Shown one piece after another: positions 16,859 to 27,100 of a stretch of DNA of 64,000 nt (positions within the stretch are counted from its first letter, which is position 1; each line of letters opens with the position of its first letter). The translations under genes and the position numbers were made by a program. Source of the DNA: Pseudescherichia sp031979925 (GTDB lineage: Bacteria; Pseudomonadota; Gammaproteobacteria; Enterobacterales; Enterobacteriaceae); assembly GCF_031979925.1 (NCBI RefSeq), contig NZ_DALZFB010000011.1, positions 1 through 64,000 of the forward strand, written 5' to 3'. Below the pieces are notes generated by a model that was not told the DNA's origin, ran no database searches, and saw only the letters and a list, made by a program, of their open reading frames with translations.

Positions 16859-16999
16859 TCAGATTTTGCAGGCGTCGCCGCAGTCATCGTCGGCGACGAT
16901 CGCCTGCGCTTTTTTATCCGCGTCTTCCAGACGTTCCGCGTTGCGCTCCTGCGCTTCGTCAAGCCCGGCAAACTCCAGATTGTCGAGATCAATTTCCAT
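16859..16999 (-). CDS. Small acidic protein, 46 residues
   Basis: A minus-strand frame too short for usual gene calls. It reads MEIDLDNLEFAGLDEAQERN, continues as a charged helix, and ends VADDDCGDACKI. It has a good ribosome site (AAAGGGG, 6-7 bp before ATG), a possible TATAAT at 17046-17041, and its own terminator at 16825-16853. The acidic composition and the two C-terminal cysteines (C-x3-C) could bind a metal. I do not recognise it. It lies upstream of no other gene on its strand and just after the MscS-type gene. Confidence 0.6.
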   Translation of the reverse strand: MEIDLDNLEFAGLDEAQERNAERLEDADKKAQAIVADDDCGDACKI

Positions 17000-17090
17000 T
17001 AGCTACCCCTTTTTAAAGCCGATTGAACTGATACTTTAGCATTATATGCCATCCGTTCGGGATGGCGAGAAATGCTAACCTGCACCTGAA

Positions 17091-18209
17091 TCACGCCTCC
17101 TTAGGCCAGCGCTGCATGGCGACAGGGAACGGCGTCGCCTCTGGCTGGGCAGGCGTTCTGACGACCAGGCTAGGCAGCGCCAGCTCGATCTCATTTTCAT
17201 TAAGCTTTTCAATAATTCGGATATTGATCTCCTGCTGAATATCCATGTACTTGTTATAGTCCGCCGTATTCACTATATGCACGACCTCAAAGGTCAGGCG
17301 ATCCGCATTAAACGCCAGCAGATGGGCGCGGTCGAATTTCGTTTCGCCTACCTCAGTAATAATCGTTTTGACCATGTCACCAATGAGGCGCAGCTTTTCC
17401 GGCGGCGTGGCGAGGGCGACGCCAAAGGTAAAGACGATACGGCGGGTCTGCATACGCTTATAGTTGTGAATGGTCTGCTGCAGCAGCTGGGCGTTGGCGC
17501 AGACAATCTGCTCGCCGCTGAGGCTGCGAATGCGCGTAGTTTTCAGCCCTATATGCTCAATAGTGCCGGCGACATCGTTAAACACCACAAAGTCGCCGAT
17601 CTCAAAAGGCTTATCGAAACCGATCGACAGGGAGGCGAAAACATCACTCAGCACGGTCTGGACTGCCAGCGCAATAGCAATACCGCCAACGCCAAGGCTG
17701 GCAACCAGCGCGGTAATATCGACGCCGATATTCGCCAGAATCGACAGCAGCATCATTGACCAGACTACGACGCGGAGGATCATCCCCAGGATCACCATCG
17801 TCACCGGGTTCTTATTGGATCCGGGCGCATAGAGCAGATGACGCATCCATGACTGCACGCCCTGATCGAGCCAGATGGCAACCTGAATGGCAATAACGAA
17901 AAACCAGATGTGGGAAACCGTTGAGAACAGGCGGTCAGGCAGGTCAACGAAGCGCAGGCTGAAAAGAAAAGCCGCGATGAACAACAGAACCTTATTGGTT
18001 CGCTTTAACATGTCGAAAGCAATAAAGTGCGGGCGCGCATTGCTACCCTCTTTTTTGCTGGCCTGCTGGATAGTTTTATAGACAAAGCTCAGCAGACGGT
18101 TCGTCAGCCAGTAGGTCAGCAGAGTAACAAAAAAGACGATAGCCAGATTGATCCAGAAAGCGGGGGACATCAACACCGTTACGATGTTTAGCCGTGCCAA
18201 ATACTCCAT
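17091..18209 (-). CDS. MscS-family mechanosensitive channel
   Basis: A 372-residue inner-membrane protein with about five membrane segments (around residues 13-35, 70-88, 98-115, 140-160, 165-190). The pore helix region GVGGIAIALAVQTVLSDVFAS is followed by the conserved GFDKPFEIGDFVV and the soluble vestibule domain with GTIEHIGLKTTRIRSLSGEQ, all typical of MscS. Such channels open on hypo-osmotic shock. It differs from MscS proper and resembles the YnaI/YbdG size class, but I cannot assign a symbol. GGAGG precedes ATG 18209. Confidence 0.88.
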   Translation of the reverse strand: MEYLARLNIVTVLMSPAFWINLAIVFFVTLLTYWLTNRLLSFVYKTIQQASKKEGSNARPHFIAFDMLKRTNKVLLFIAAFLFSLRFVDLPDRLFSTVSHIWFFVIAIQVAIWLDQGVQSWMRHLLYAPGSNKNPVTMVILGMILRVVVWSMMLLSILANIGVDITALVASLGVGGIAIALAVQTVLSDVFASLSIGFDKPFEIGDFVVFNDVAGTIEHIGLKTTRIRSLSGEQIVCANAQLLQQTIHNYKRMQTRRIVFTFGVALATPPEKLRLIGDMVKTIITEVGETKFDRAHLLAFNADRLTFEVVHIVNTADYNKYMDIQQEINIRIIEKLNENEIELALPSLVVRTPAQPEATPFPVAMQRWPKEA

Positions 18210-18314
18210 TTTACCTCCAGTTTATAGCGCAAGAACACTACAGTATAGACAGTGGAGTATGCCCTGGCAGGGGAGCAGTTTGCCAGGCTGTGGTAGCCAG
18301 CCTGGCAAATTCAG

Positions 18315-19799
18315 TTAATTAACAACGTCTATCCAGGTTGATTGTTGACTTCCATTATCCAGCGTTGCAGTTACGACGGCTTCTCCTGAGGCAGTGCTAC
18401 TGAGAACGGTGCTGGCTGTACCTTGATCATCCGTGATCGATGTCGCTGAATTAAGATTACCCAGCGTTGTCGACCAGTAAACGGTCGCTCCTGCAACGGA
18501 GCCACCCGATTTGCTCTTCACGAAGGCCGTGATGGTCGCGCTATCCTGCCCGTCGGCGCGGATAGTGGTTTTACTCACGTTCAGGGAATCGATATAGAGA
18601 TCCTGAGCGGCGCTATCTTTCACCGGAATAATCCTGAGCTGGTAACTTTTACCATCTGGCCCATAGGCATATACCATGGCATTTTCAGCTTTGGTATCGG
18701 TAAAGGAGTTGGTTGCAACACCAGCAGTGTCGATATAAGTGATATTGTGCGCCAGCTTGCCGTTAGCAGACATAGTTACCCACGTTACCATCGCCCCTGC
18801 AATGTCCTCACCATTTGAAGCGTGGACTTTTGCTGTTAAGTTGGCCACCGCTTTATCGCCGGATGTTTCAATTGTCGGGGGGATCGCCAGCATATCACTT
18901 ACAGATAGAGAGTCAGTTTCTACCTGGGCACTTGGATCATAGGTAAAGGTGGCGTCAGCGGTTTTCGCGGCTGGTAGGGTCAGCTGTATGATCGGGACGA
19001 ACATACCGTTGGTTTGCTCATAAAAATCACGCTGGTCAGCCTGGGCATCTGCCAGACCGCTGGCATTGGTATAGAAGAAGGCCTGGATAGGCAGCTGCTC
19101 AGGAATATCTTGCTGCCACGTAGCGATGCGCAACTCATTTTGCGTTTGAAATGATTCATCGCTTATCTTGCCCATGCTCAAAATCGTTTGGTAAAACGCA
19201 TCCGTTACACCGGTATAATCTTTTGTAAGACCAAAACCACACTGCGAACCATGTGAGGAGTTATATTTAACATAGTGATTGTACCAGCCATCAGCATCGG
19301 TAATGCCCTGTAGCTGGCACTGTTTACTTTCACTCTGTCCATTATACATTCCGCATCCTGCATCATCACGGCTGTTTGTCGCGGCATCAATAGGGAATGA
19401 GCAGAGCACATCGAGATCTATCTTACCGTCAGGTTTATTATCGTTGGGGTAGACAAAAAAACCGTTGTAGTAGCTATAGGCCAATTTATTATATTTTGAA
19501 TCTGCTCGGAGATAAGAGAATGACACCCCGCCGCTGGTAACGGAAGAGGGGCTAGGATTCCATGCAAAATAGCTCGATGAATGATCGGTTCCTCTTAGCT
19601 CTACGCCAGAGCAGTTAAAGGCAGGTGAGTTATTCTGCTTACAGGCGGCAGTACTATTCTTATATTGTGTAGATAAACTTAACTCAACCTGTTTGCCATG
19701 CAGATCCTGCCAGCCACTTTGCTCTAATGTTATGTTGTTCTGTGCGAGAAGATTAAAGGATATAAACAGTAACGCATAAAGGTATGTGGATGTTTTCAT
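18315..19799 (-). CDS. Secreted protein: halovibrin-like domain plus two Big_1 Ig-like domains
   Basis: The 494-residue protein starts with a signal peptide (residues 1-19, MKTSTYLYALLFISFNLLA). Residues about 22-285 form a cysteine-containing domain with FNCSGVELRGT, GGVSFSYLRADSK, LCSFPIDAATNSRDDAGCG and QCGFGLT, which from memory resembles proteins annotated as halovibrin (HvnC-like). Residues about 300-395 and 400-494 are two Big_1 (invasin-type) Ig-like domains, the second with RADGQDSATITAFV and TDDQGTASTVL. It is 59 bp downstream of the RCC1-like gene on the same strand, so probably co-transcribed. It is the only one of the minus-strand modular proteins here with a visible signal peptide. 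Confidence 0.7.
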   Translation of the reverse strand: MKTSTYLYALLFISFNLLAQNNITLEQSGWQDLHGKQVELSLSTQYKNSTAACKQNNSPAFNCSGVELRGTDHSSSYFAWNPSPSSVTSGGVSFSYLRADSKYNKLAYSYYNGFFVYPNDNKPDGKIDLDVLCSFPIDAATNSRDDAGCGMYNGQSESKQCQLQGITDADGWYNHYVKYNSSHGSQCGFGLTKDYTGVTDAFYQTILSMGKISDESFQTQNELRIATWQQDIPEQLPIQAFFYTNASGLADAQADQRDFYEQTNGMFVPIIQLTLPAAKTADATFTYDPSAQVETDSLSVSDMLAIPPTIETSGDKAVANLTAKVHASNGEDIAGAMVTWVTMSANGKLAHNITYIDTAGVATNSFTDTKAENAMVYAYGPDGKSYQLRIIPVKDSAAQDLYIDSLNVSKTTIRADGQDSATITAFVKSKSGGSVAGATVYWSTTLGNLNSATSITDDQGTASTVLSSTASGEAVVTATLDNGSQQSTWIDVVN

Positions 19800-19858
19800 A
19801 AAATATTCTCTAATTAAATCAAACCGGCGGTAATAATACCGCCAGTCTGTTTCTATCG

Positions 19859-22231
19859 TTATTTTGCATAATAAGAGATGTTGCCATTGATATCATTTGC
19901 AGGGAAATCAATCACGCCAGACGTAGCGTCACCCCATACAAAAATTGAATCATCGGCTTTCAATGCGGCAAAAGCGCGGGTATTGCTATAAATAGCGGCG
20001 ACATCATTGAGGCCTGGAATAAATGAATTTCGGCCACCCGTATCGGGATCCCCCCAGGTAATAACCCGTCCTGCTCTGGTCAATGCGGCAAAGCTGCTGC
20101 CGTTCGCGCTAATAGAGACGATATTGTTCAGCAACGATTCGACTGCGCTTATATCTCCACCATAGGCCTCATTTCCCCACGCAATGACGGTACCGTCTCT
20201 GCACAGTGCGGCAAAAGCACCATAGGTACTTTTTACATCGATAATATCAGTTCTCGATTTATACTCTTCCGGTAAGCTATTGCCATAGCTACTGTTACCC
20301 CAGCATACTATACCGCCGTTTGAGAGCATGGCAGTATAGGCAGACTCTGTTGCAATGAGCCGTGAGGCATTGTTAATGTAATTGACGCTACTTGCGTTAC
20401 CACCATAATCAGTGTCACCCCATGCTTTTATTGTTCCGTTTGCAATAACAGCGAAAGCACGGCGACTGGCACAGCAATCATCGATAACGCTGAGAGAGCT
20501 GATGGCACCTGGTACACTTCCACCACACTGATAATCACCCCAGCCAAAAAGCTTACCGGCGTCATTTATTACTGCGAACGCATTCTCATTCGCAACAATT
20601 GACTTAATGTCGCTCATTGCAGAAATAGTAGAGGGAACGGAGAGAATAATCTCTGTACTACCATCTGTTCCCCACCCCCAGGTTTGAATATACGGATAGA
20701 GTAGCGAACGCAGAGCATAGGTTCCCCGGGCGGCTTTAATATCTACGACGCTATGCAGCAGCACTACGCTGGCAGGAATTTTTCCACCTTCGGCTGTATC
20801 TCCCCAGGCGAAAACAGAGCGATCGGTACGGATCGCCGCGAAAGAATCATATGCAGCGTAGAGTGATTGCACATCATGATTAATGCTGGCGGGAAGCGTA
20901 TAACCACCGCTGGTTGCCATACCCCATCCCACATAGCTGCCGCTATTTAATCGTGCAGCAAATGCGCCTGAGGAAATATCTGTATCGGTCCACTCGCCGT
21001 TGCCCAAAATATTGGCGACATTGAGGGTAAGGGTATCGCCATTAATGTTACTGACGTCGAGATATTGATCGGGTTGCGTATCGATAAAGTAGCTATCAAT
21101 GGTGTAATTAACGTCATTTTTATAACGCCAGACGACGGGCATCGGCATAAGCGTTTGCGGATGAAGCGCGACCAGATAGCCTGTCTGTACCTGGCCCGCC
21201 CCGCGGATGCTGCTGCGCGCGCCACGGATAATGGCAAATGTTTCAGGGGCGGCAATTTCAACGCTGCACGATTTGGTGCTGCCGTTGCTAAGACGTGCCA
21301 TCACTGTTGCGGTGCCGGTATCACCTGTATCGCTCAACGTGACCGTGGCGACGCCGCTACCATTGGTAAGAGAAACGCTGGTGCTAAGGTCGCCGAGGGT
21401 CGTATTCCAGTCAACGGGAACGTTAACCATCGGCTGACCGGAGGCGGCGTCGGTGACGGTCGCTGAGAAGGTAGCGATGTCGGTACCGTTATTAATAAGC
21501 GTGGCTTTGTCACTGGCCAGAGTGCTGATTTGGGCAGTGTCAGGCAGGGAGGTGCTTGAAAGCATGACTTTCCATGATCCATCACTCTGGCGTACAGGAT
21601 CGCCAAAGGACCAGCCGTCAGGCAGCCCGGAGACAGAGGAGAGCGTCAGCGTGTCGTTATTATAGATAAGCATTGCAGAGGCAGAACCTGACCACTCCAC
21701 GGTGCTGGAAGCCGTATCCAGCGTGCCGGTCGTCAGGGACGCGAGGGTCGATGCCCCATTAACGGGCTGGACAAAAGCGAGGAGGCCGCTATGTTCCGTT
21801 GACGCGAAGGTAGTAACGCTAGTAGCAGAGCCTGGAACAAGATAGGTTGAGGCAGAGCAATTTTGCGCGGTGAAATCGCCGATAAGCTCGACAAAAACGG
21901 GGATCGCGAGGGTGGCATCAACGCCGAGAAATTGTAGCGGGTACTGAGGGGTAGAGAAAACAAATGCAATATCAGGAACGCTGGCGGTAATGTACTGCTC
22001 AACGTGTCCAGCATAAGAGATAGCAGGATTGCCAGTATCAACGCTGCTCCACAAAAAAGTGAACATGTTATCGGAGCCAGGAACAGAGACAGACTGCTCT
22101 GTCCATGAATTGGCAGACGAGGCGACGATGCCAGCTTGTCCATGCGTAGCGCTTAGTGCAGTACCCGCGTAGTTGGGCAGCGAGTAGAAAACCAGCGAAG
22201 AAGCCTGAACGCCAGTTACGGATGATTCCAT
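19859..22231 (-). CDS. RCC1-like beta-propeller protein with a Big_1 domain
   Basis: The protein has 790 residues from ATG 22231, chosen because AAGGAG lies 6 bp upstream; the frame is open to 22396 but without a ribosome site. Residues about 1-235 are of unknown fold. A Big_1 Ig-like domain lies near 236-330 (ATFSATVTDAASGQPMVNVP). Residues about 460-785 hold seven or eight repeats of the form S-x-A-F-A-A-L-x-x-D-G-x-V-x-x-W-G-D-x-x-x-G-G, typical of RCC1/regulator-of-chromosome-condensation propellers. No signal peptide is visible. Bacterial RCC1 repeats often mediate binding; the ligand here is unknown. Confidence 0.72.
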   Translation of the reverse strand: MESSVTGVQASSLVFYSLPNYAGTALSATHGQAGIVASSANSWTEQSVSVPGSDNMFTFLWSSVDTGNPAISYAGHVEQYITASVPDIAFVFSTPQYPLQFLGVDATLAIPVFVELIGDFTAQNCSASTYLVPGSATSVTTFASTEHSGLLAFVQPVNGASTLASLTTGTLDTASSTVEWSGSASAMLIYNNDTLTLSSVSGLPDGWSFGDPVRQSDGSWKVMLSSTSLPDTAQISTLASDKATLINNGTDIATFSATVTDAASGQPMVNVPVDWNTTLGDLSTSVSLTNGSGVATVTLSDTGDTGTATVMARLSNGSTKSCSVEIAAPETFAIIRGARSSIRGAGQVQTGYLVALHPQTLMPMPVVWRYKNDVNYTIDSYFIDTQPDQYLDVSNINGDTLTLNVANILGNGEWTDTDISSGAFAARLNSGSYVGWGMATSGGYTLPASINHDVQSLYAAYDSFAAIRTDRSVFAWGDTAEGGKIPASVVLLHSVVDIKAARGTYALRSLLYPYIQTWGWGTDGSTEIILSVPSTISAMSDIKSIVANENAFAVINDAGKLFGWGDYQCGGSVPGAISSLSVIDDCCASRRAFAVIANGTIKAWGDTDYGGNASSVNYINNASRLIATESAYTAMLSNGGIVCWGNSSYGNSLPEEYKSRTDIIDVKSTYGAFAALCRDGTVIAWGNEAYGGDISAVESLLNNIVSISANGSSFAALTRAGRVITWGDPDTGGRNSFIPGLNDVAAIYSNTRAFAALKADDSIFVWGDATSGVIDFPANDINGNISYYAK

Positions 22232-22446
22232 GATAAAACTCCTTAAACAGAAAATAAAATTAGAGAGAACCCTCAAGTTCAGAGAGACTGTAGCGTCAAG
22301 GGGAAGGCGAATTGTGCAAATAAAGCAGTAAAAGGAGTGAAATAGGAAAGAGTGTGTTTTTAATTGCTCATTGTTAGTGTTTTTCAGTGATTTCAACCTC
22401 CCGGCGGCATGTAAATTGGTGGATGGCTTTTTATGAGGATAATAAA

Positions 22447-23100
22447 GTGAAAATTGTTACGGTTTTACGCAGCGGAGGAGAGTACACCGCTGAACATGTC
22501 CGCTGGTTTGATAAACAACTCTGTTCACGCTATGAGCACATCTGTTTAACAGATATGAAGGTGAAGGGCTTAAGGTCTCTGGCATTAAAAACCGACTGGC
22601 CAGGCTGGTTTGCCAAACTGGAGCTTTTTGATCCAGAGTTGATCGATGATGATATCTTTTATATTGACCTGGACACCGTTATTGTGGGCGACTTCGATCA
22701 TATGCTTCAAAACAACGCCTTGTCGGCGTTAAGGGACTTCTTTTTCCCAAATTTGGCCGCCTCCGGCATCATGCGCATTCCGCACGCGGCCAAAGCGGCT
22801 ATCTGGCAAAAAATTAAGCCACTGTCCAGTCGCGATCTGGCCGGTTATAAGGGCGACGGCGAGATGCTTCGTACTATGGTAGACTTTAATTTCCTTCAGG
22901 ATGCGTATCCCGATGAGATCATTAGTTATAAAGCGCATATCGCCACCCGAAGAATGGTTGGATTTAGCCCGGTCTTTTCTCAAGGGAATGGGAGGGTACC
23001 TGCAAAGGCAAAAATAATTTGTTTCCATGGCAAACCAAGGCCCTGGAGACTTAGTTTGCCATGGATAGCAAACCTATCCTCTTTGACACCATGCCTCTAG
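22447..23100 (+). CDS. Glycosyltransferase-like protein with D-x-D motif
   Basis: The protein has 217 residues from GTG 22447, which follows GAGGATAATAAA; the frame is open back to 22387. It starts VKIVTVLRSGGEY, and the motif FYIDLDTVIVGDFD near residue 75-90 resembles the D-x-D metal and sugar-nucleotide site of GT-A glycosyltransferases (GT8-like). The segment WPGWFAKLELFDPE precedes it and ICFHGKPRPW is near the end, a pattern I recall from phage-encoded glycosyltransferase-like proteins. It overlaps the 3' end of the convergent gene by 27 bp. Confidence 0.65.
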   Translation: MKIVTVLRSGGEYTAEHVRWFDKQLCSRYEHICLTDMKVKGLRSLALKTDWPGWFAKLELFDPELIDDDIFYIDLDTVIVGDFDHMLQNNALSALRDFFFPNLAASGIMRIPHAAKAAIWQKIKPLSSRDLAGYKGDGEMLRTMVDFNFLQDAYPDEIISYKAHIATRRMVGFSPVFSQGNGRVPAKAKIICFHGKPRPWRLSLPWIANLSSLTPCL

Positions 23101-23679
23101 CGACATCTGGGGAATGCCTGTTAACTGTCCGCAGCTGACAACATCAATCTGCCTGCGGGCACTGGCAAAAAGCAGTGGCAGGTGAGAAAGGTTATTTGAC
23201 GTGCCTCCTTCAATACGGGGTTGGCTAGTGGCATCAACCCCAATGAGGGCGACCTTCTTAAAGCCCAGGTGGTAAGCCAGACCCAACGCGCCATACGCAC
23301 TGTTACCTGAATGGATCTTATTTTTATCTTCTGATAAACCGCATACGGCAGACCAGCGCCAAAGCCACCACTCCGGTGTCCCTTTTACTTGCGGCTGCGG
23401 GCCTCGCCGGGCCAGCCGATGATAAGCGTTCACCCCATTAATAGGGCTTTTTAAGCCTGCCGCATGGTAAATGACGCCATCCCGTCTCTTACGTAAGCGT
23501 GCAATATTATCGGCTGACGGATCCAGGGTAAAAAAGTGATCGGCGCGAGGAAGCCAGCCGATCGCGCCATTGACCGCAATTATTGTTATATCCGGTGGGG
23601 GAGTGAAATTTTTAGCCGATGGCCCTGAAGCAACGATGATTGCTCTGGTAGAGGTTAGCACGGGATATATCATTTTCAA
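23074..23679 (-). CDS. GPS-motif protein (DUF115/MAF-like or phage-type), 201 residues
   Basis: A small soluble protein with the N-terminal motif RAIIVASGPSAKNF, then IIAVNGAI, a D in FFTLDPSADN and VALIGVDATS near residue 145. The order of a GPS loop, a VN strand and an L-I-G-x-D strand also occurs in the plus-strand gene at 27742, and resembles DUF115/MptE-like proteins, MAF flagellin glycosyltransferases and GT42-type sialyltransferases. From memory, similar phage proteins are labelled norphogenetic protein. It is convergent with, and overlaps, the glycosyltransferase-like gene. Activity is not shown by the sequence. Confidence 0.55.
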   Translation of the reverse strand: MKMIYPVLTSTRAIIVASGPSAKNFTPPPDITIIAVNGAIGWLPRADHFFTLDPSADNIARLRKRRDGVIYHAAGLKSPINGVNAYHRLARRGPQPQVKGTPEWWLWRWSAVCGLSEDKNKIHSGNSAYGALGLAYHLGFKKVALIGVDATSQPRIEGGTSNNLSHLPLLFASARRQIDVVSCGQLTGIPQMSLEAWCQRG

Positions 23680-24181
23680 TCCTCATTTGAAACAGATTTA
23701 TATTTTTACTGTGAATGCTTGGCCTGTTTTCTAAACATTATAAGATCAAGTAAAGTAGAGTTGTTAACTGTAGGTGTTAAGCGATGTTATAAGGCTATCC
23801 TGCATGTTGAGCAATTATACATAAAAGAAGCGTGCATTTTTTGCTTATGAAGAAAACTATTTTTAGCTTATCAGATGAGCCAGGGTAATTGATTAGTTGC
23901 TTTGGTGTTTCCTTGCTTAAGGATTTTCGCATTGACTAATCAGAGTCAATTGTTTTTATTGTCTCATAAAAGAGTCATGGGTAAGGTTAAAGGACAAATG
24001 AATTACTGATACTATTCCCATTTCGCAAAAAGGTTGTGATATTTATCTGAGCAATCCTTTTAACGAAAACTACTAAAGCTAATTTCATATGCAATCAAAG
24101 CATTTCTATGTGTTTTTGCTTTTACGCAATTTAAAAAATTGACGGCCATATATTAGCGGGTCGCTCAAGATAGGTATCTAT
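23680..24181. other. AT-rich non-coding region upstream of the invasin gene (502 bp)
   Basis: It separates the 201-residue gene from the divergent invasin gene and is strikingly rich in A+T, with many short A and T tracts, as expected of H-NS-silenced promoters of acquired genes. No supported gene. A -35-like TTGACG occurs near 24139 but I see no well-spaced -10, so no promoter is called. Confidence 0.55.
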
Positions 24182-27100
24182 ATGAGTGAGAAAAGATCAT
24201 TTTCTAAATTGAGAAGAAAGCGCGCCTTTATCGGCGTCGTATGGTTACAGGTTATATTACAAACCGCCATGCCAATGGCGTCGATCGCCAGCATGAGTGC
24301 ACATGCCGAGACTCAGGCGGCAACGGTGCCAGCCTCGCCCTTTGCCATGGACAGAGCACCCGCTTCTGTTCCCGGGAGCGCGAATTTCAGTTCTGTCGCC
24401 AGCACCCTCTCATCAGCAGGGACGTCCGGGTTAACAGACGCAGCGGCCTCCGCTGCAACAGGCTATGCCGCCTCCTCAGTGCAGGAGTGGTTAAACCAGT
24501 TTGGTACAGCCCGGGTTCAGTTAAACGTCGATGATAATGGTAACTGGGATGACAGCGCTTTTGACTTCCTGGCACCACTGTATGATAACCAAAAGTCAGT
24601 GCTGTTTTCACAGATGGGATTGCGTAGCCCGGACGATCGCGTAACCGGTAACCTGGGGCTTGGCGTTCGTACCTTCTATTTAAAAGAGTGGATGCTGGGT
24701 GGAAACGTCTTCTTTGACGACGACTTTACCGGTAAAAACCGACGCGTCAGCTTTGGTTCAGAGGCCTGGACCGACTATCTTAAACTGGCCGCTAACGTCT
24801 ATATGGGGACGACCGAGTGGCACTCATCTCGTGATTTCGATGATTATAATGAGAAACCCGCAGATGGGTTTGACGTCAGGGCAGAAGGCTATCTACCGGT
24901 CTATCCGCAGCTGGGCGTCAAGGCCATGTATGAGCAGTACTATGGGGATGATGTTGCTCTGTTCGATACGGATCATCTGCAAAGTAACCCGTCGGCAGTG
25001 ACCCTGGGCATTAACTACACGCCTGTGCCCCTTATTACCGCTGGCGTGGACTATAAACGTGGTCAGGACTCCATGGATGAGACCCGTTTTAGTCTGAATT
25101 TCCGCTATGCGCTCGGCCAGTCCCTGCAGTCACAGCTCTCCTCTGACCAGATGGCATTCCGTCGCAGCCTTGTAGGTAGCCGTTACGATCTTGTCGACCG
25201 AAATAACGAGATTGTTCTACAGTACAAGAAGAAGCAGAGCGTAGCGGTATTATCCGATCTCGCCATCTATTCTGCCGTAGACGGCAGCCCCGCCGATGGT
25301 AAAACGGCGAATACCATCACGGTCCATGCGATCGATAATGAAGGCAACGCTGTGAAAAATGCATCGATTGCCTGGAGCATCAGCGGGCAGGGCACACTCA
25401 GTTCAACAGCGGGCGTAACCGATGCTAACGGCAACGCGTCAGTCAACGTGACCGATACCACTGCTGAACAAAATAGCGTCAGCGCTACCTCGGGTGGTAT
25501 TGTCCGCAGTACGACAACAACCTTTGTTCAGTCCGTTGCGGCACTGAATCTTAAATTAACCAAAAACAACAGCCAGGCTGACGGGCAGGATCAAAACGCC
25601 GCCCAGGTAACCGTTGAAGATGCGAACGGTAAAGCGATGTCCGGCGTCGCCATTGCATGGAAAGTAGATAACGGTGCCATGATTGCCAGCAGCGATGCAG
25701 CAACCAATAGCAGCGGGCAGGCAAGCGTACATTTTACCAGCGCGCAGCCAGGTGCCGTTAAGCTCACCGCCACGGCAGCAGGCAAAACAGAAACGGTTAG
25801 CTCTACCTTCCAATCAGCAGGCGTTTCAACTCTTAACGTTACGATGTCCACAAATAATGCTATGGCAGATGGCGTAAGCACCAACATCGCCCAGGCGCAG
25901 GCTTTGGACGATCATGGCAATCCGCTGGCCGGAAAAGAGGTGACCTGGCGTCTGGGAAGCGGTAGTGCCGTGGCAACCTCACCAATGACCAGCATAACGG
26001 ATCAGAATGGTATTGCCACGTTAACGCTAACCGATAAGGTGGCGGAAAGTCAGCCGGTGGTGGCAAGTTCGGATGGAGTACAGGGTCAGACGCAGGCGGT
26101 ATTTAATGCCGTTCCAGTCTCGGCCATCGACGTGAACGTTACTACGACCAATGCACCTGCCGATGGCACATCGACCAACGCCGTTCGGGCTGTAGTTACC
26201 GATGCCAAGGGTAATCCCATGCCCGGCGTTGCCCTGACATGGAGTGTAAGCAGCAGCCACGCCAGCGCCACTTCGCCGCTTGCGGTCACAACTGACGCTA
26301 ACGGGGCCGCGACGTTCAGCCTGACCGATACCGTAGCAGAAACCGTAACGGTTAATGCCAGCGCAGGAGGCCAGCAGAGCAGCGCCAGCGTGACCTTTGT
26401 TCAGGCGGATGTGAAAGGTATTGACGTGAGTGTTGTCACAAACAATGCGCCTAACGATGGTTCATCGACTAACGCTGTGAAGGCCATAGTGACCGACTCT
26501 AAGGGCAATCTCATGTCCGGAGTCAGTCTGACATGGAGCTTAGGCAGCAGTCACGCCAGCGCAACTACGCCTCTCACGGTCACTACCGATGTTAATGGGG
26601 TTGCCAGCCTTAGTCTTACCGACACCGTGGCGGAAACCGTGCAGGTTAAGGCCAGCGCAGGCGGACAGGAGGGCAGCGTCAGTGTGACCTTCACCCAGGT
26701 TAATGTGAACAGTATTACTGTACAGATGACCACTAATAGCGCTCCCGCGGATGGTCAAACAGAGAATATCGCCCAGGCGCAGGTTTTCGATGACAAAGGG
26801 CAGCCGATGCAGGGCGTTAATGTGACCTGGAGCGTAAGCGGTAACGCTAAAGCTACCTCGTCGCTTACCGCGATGACCGATGCGAACGGCTATGTGACGT
26901 TGAACGTAGTCGATACGACCGTGGAGGCTGTTACGTTAACGGCCAGCGCCGGGGGGAAATCGGGTCAGGTCTTTGCCACATTCACCGAGGTGCCCGTAGG
27001 CAACGTCGCCGTCACGATGTTAACCAATGGGGCAATGGCCGACGGTAAGGCTACCGACGAAGCGCAAGCGGTGGTAACGGACAAAGCCGGCGCGCCGATG

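Noticed and set aside
22232..22396. N-terminal extension of the RCC1-like protein from 22396
   Set aside because: The extension contains a hydrophobic patch but the ATG at 22231 has AAGGAG at ideal spacing and the upstream start has none.
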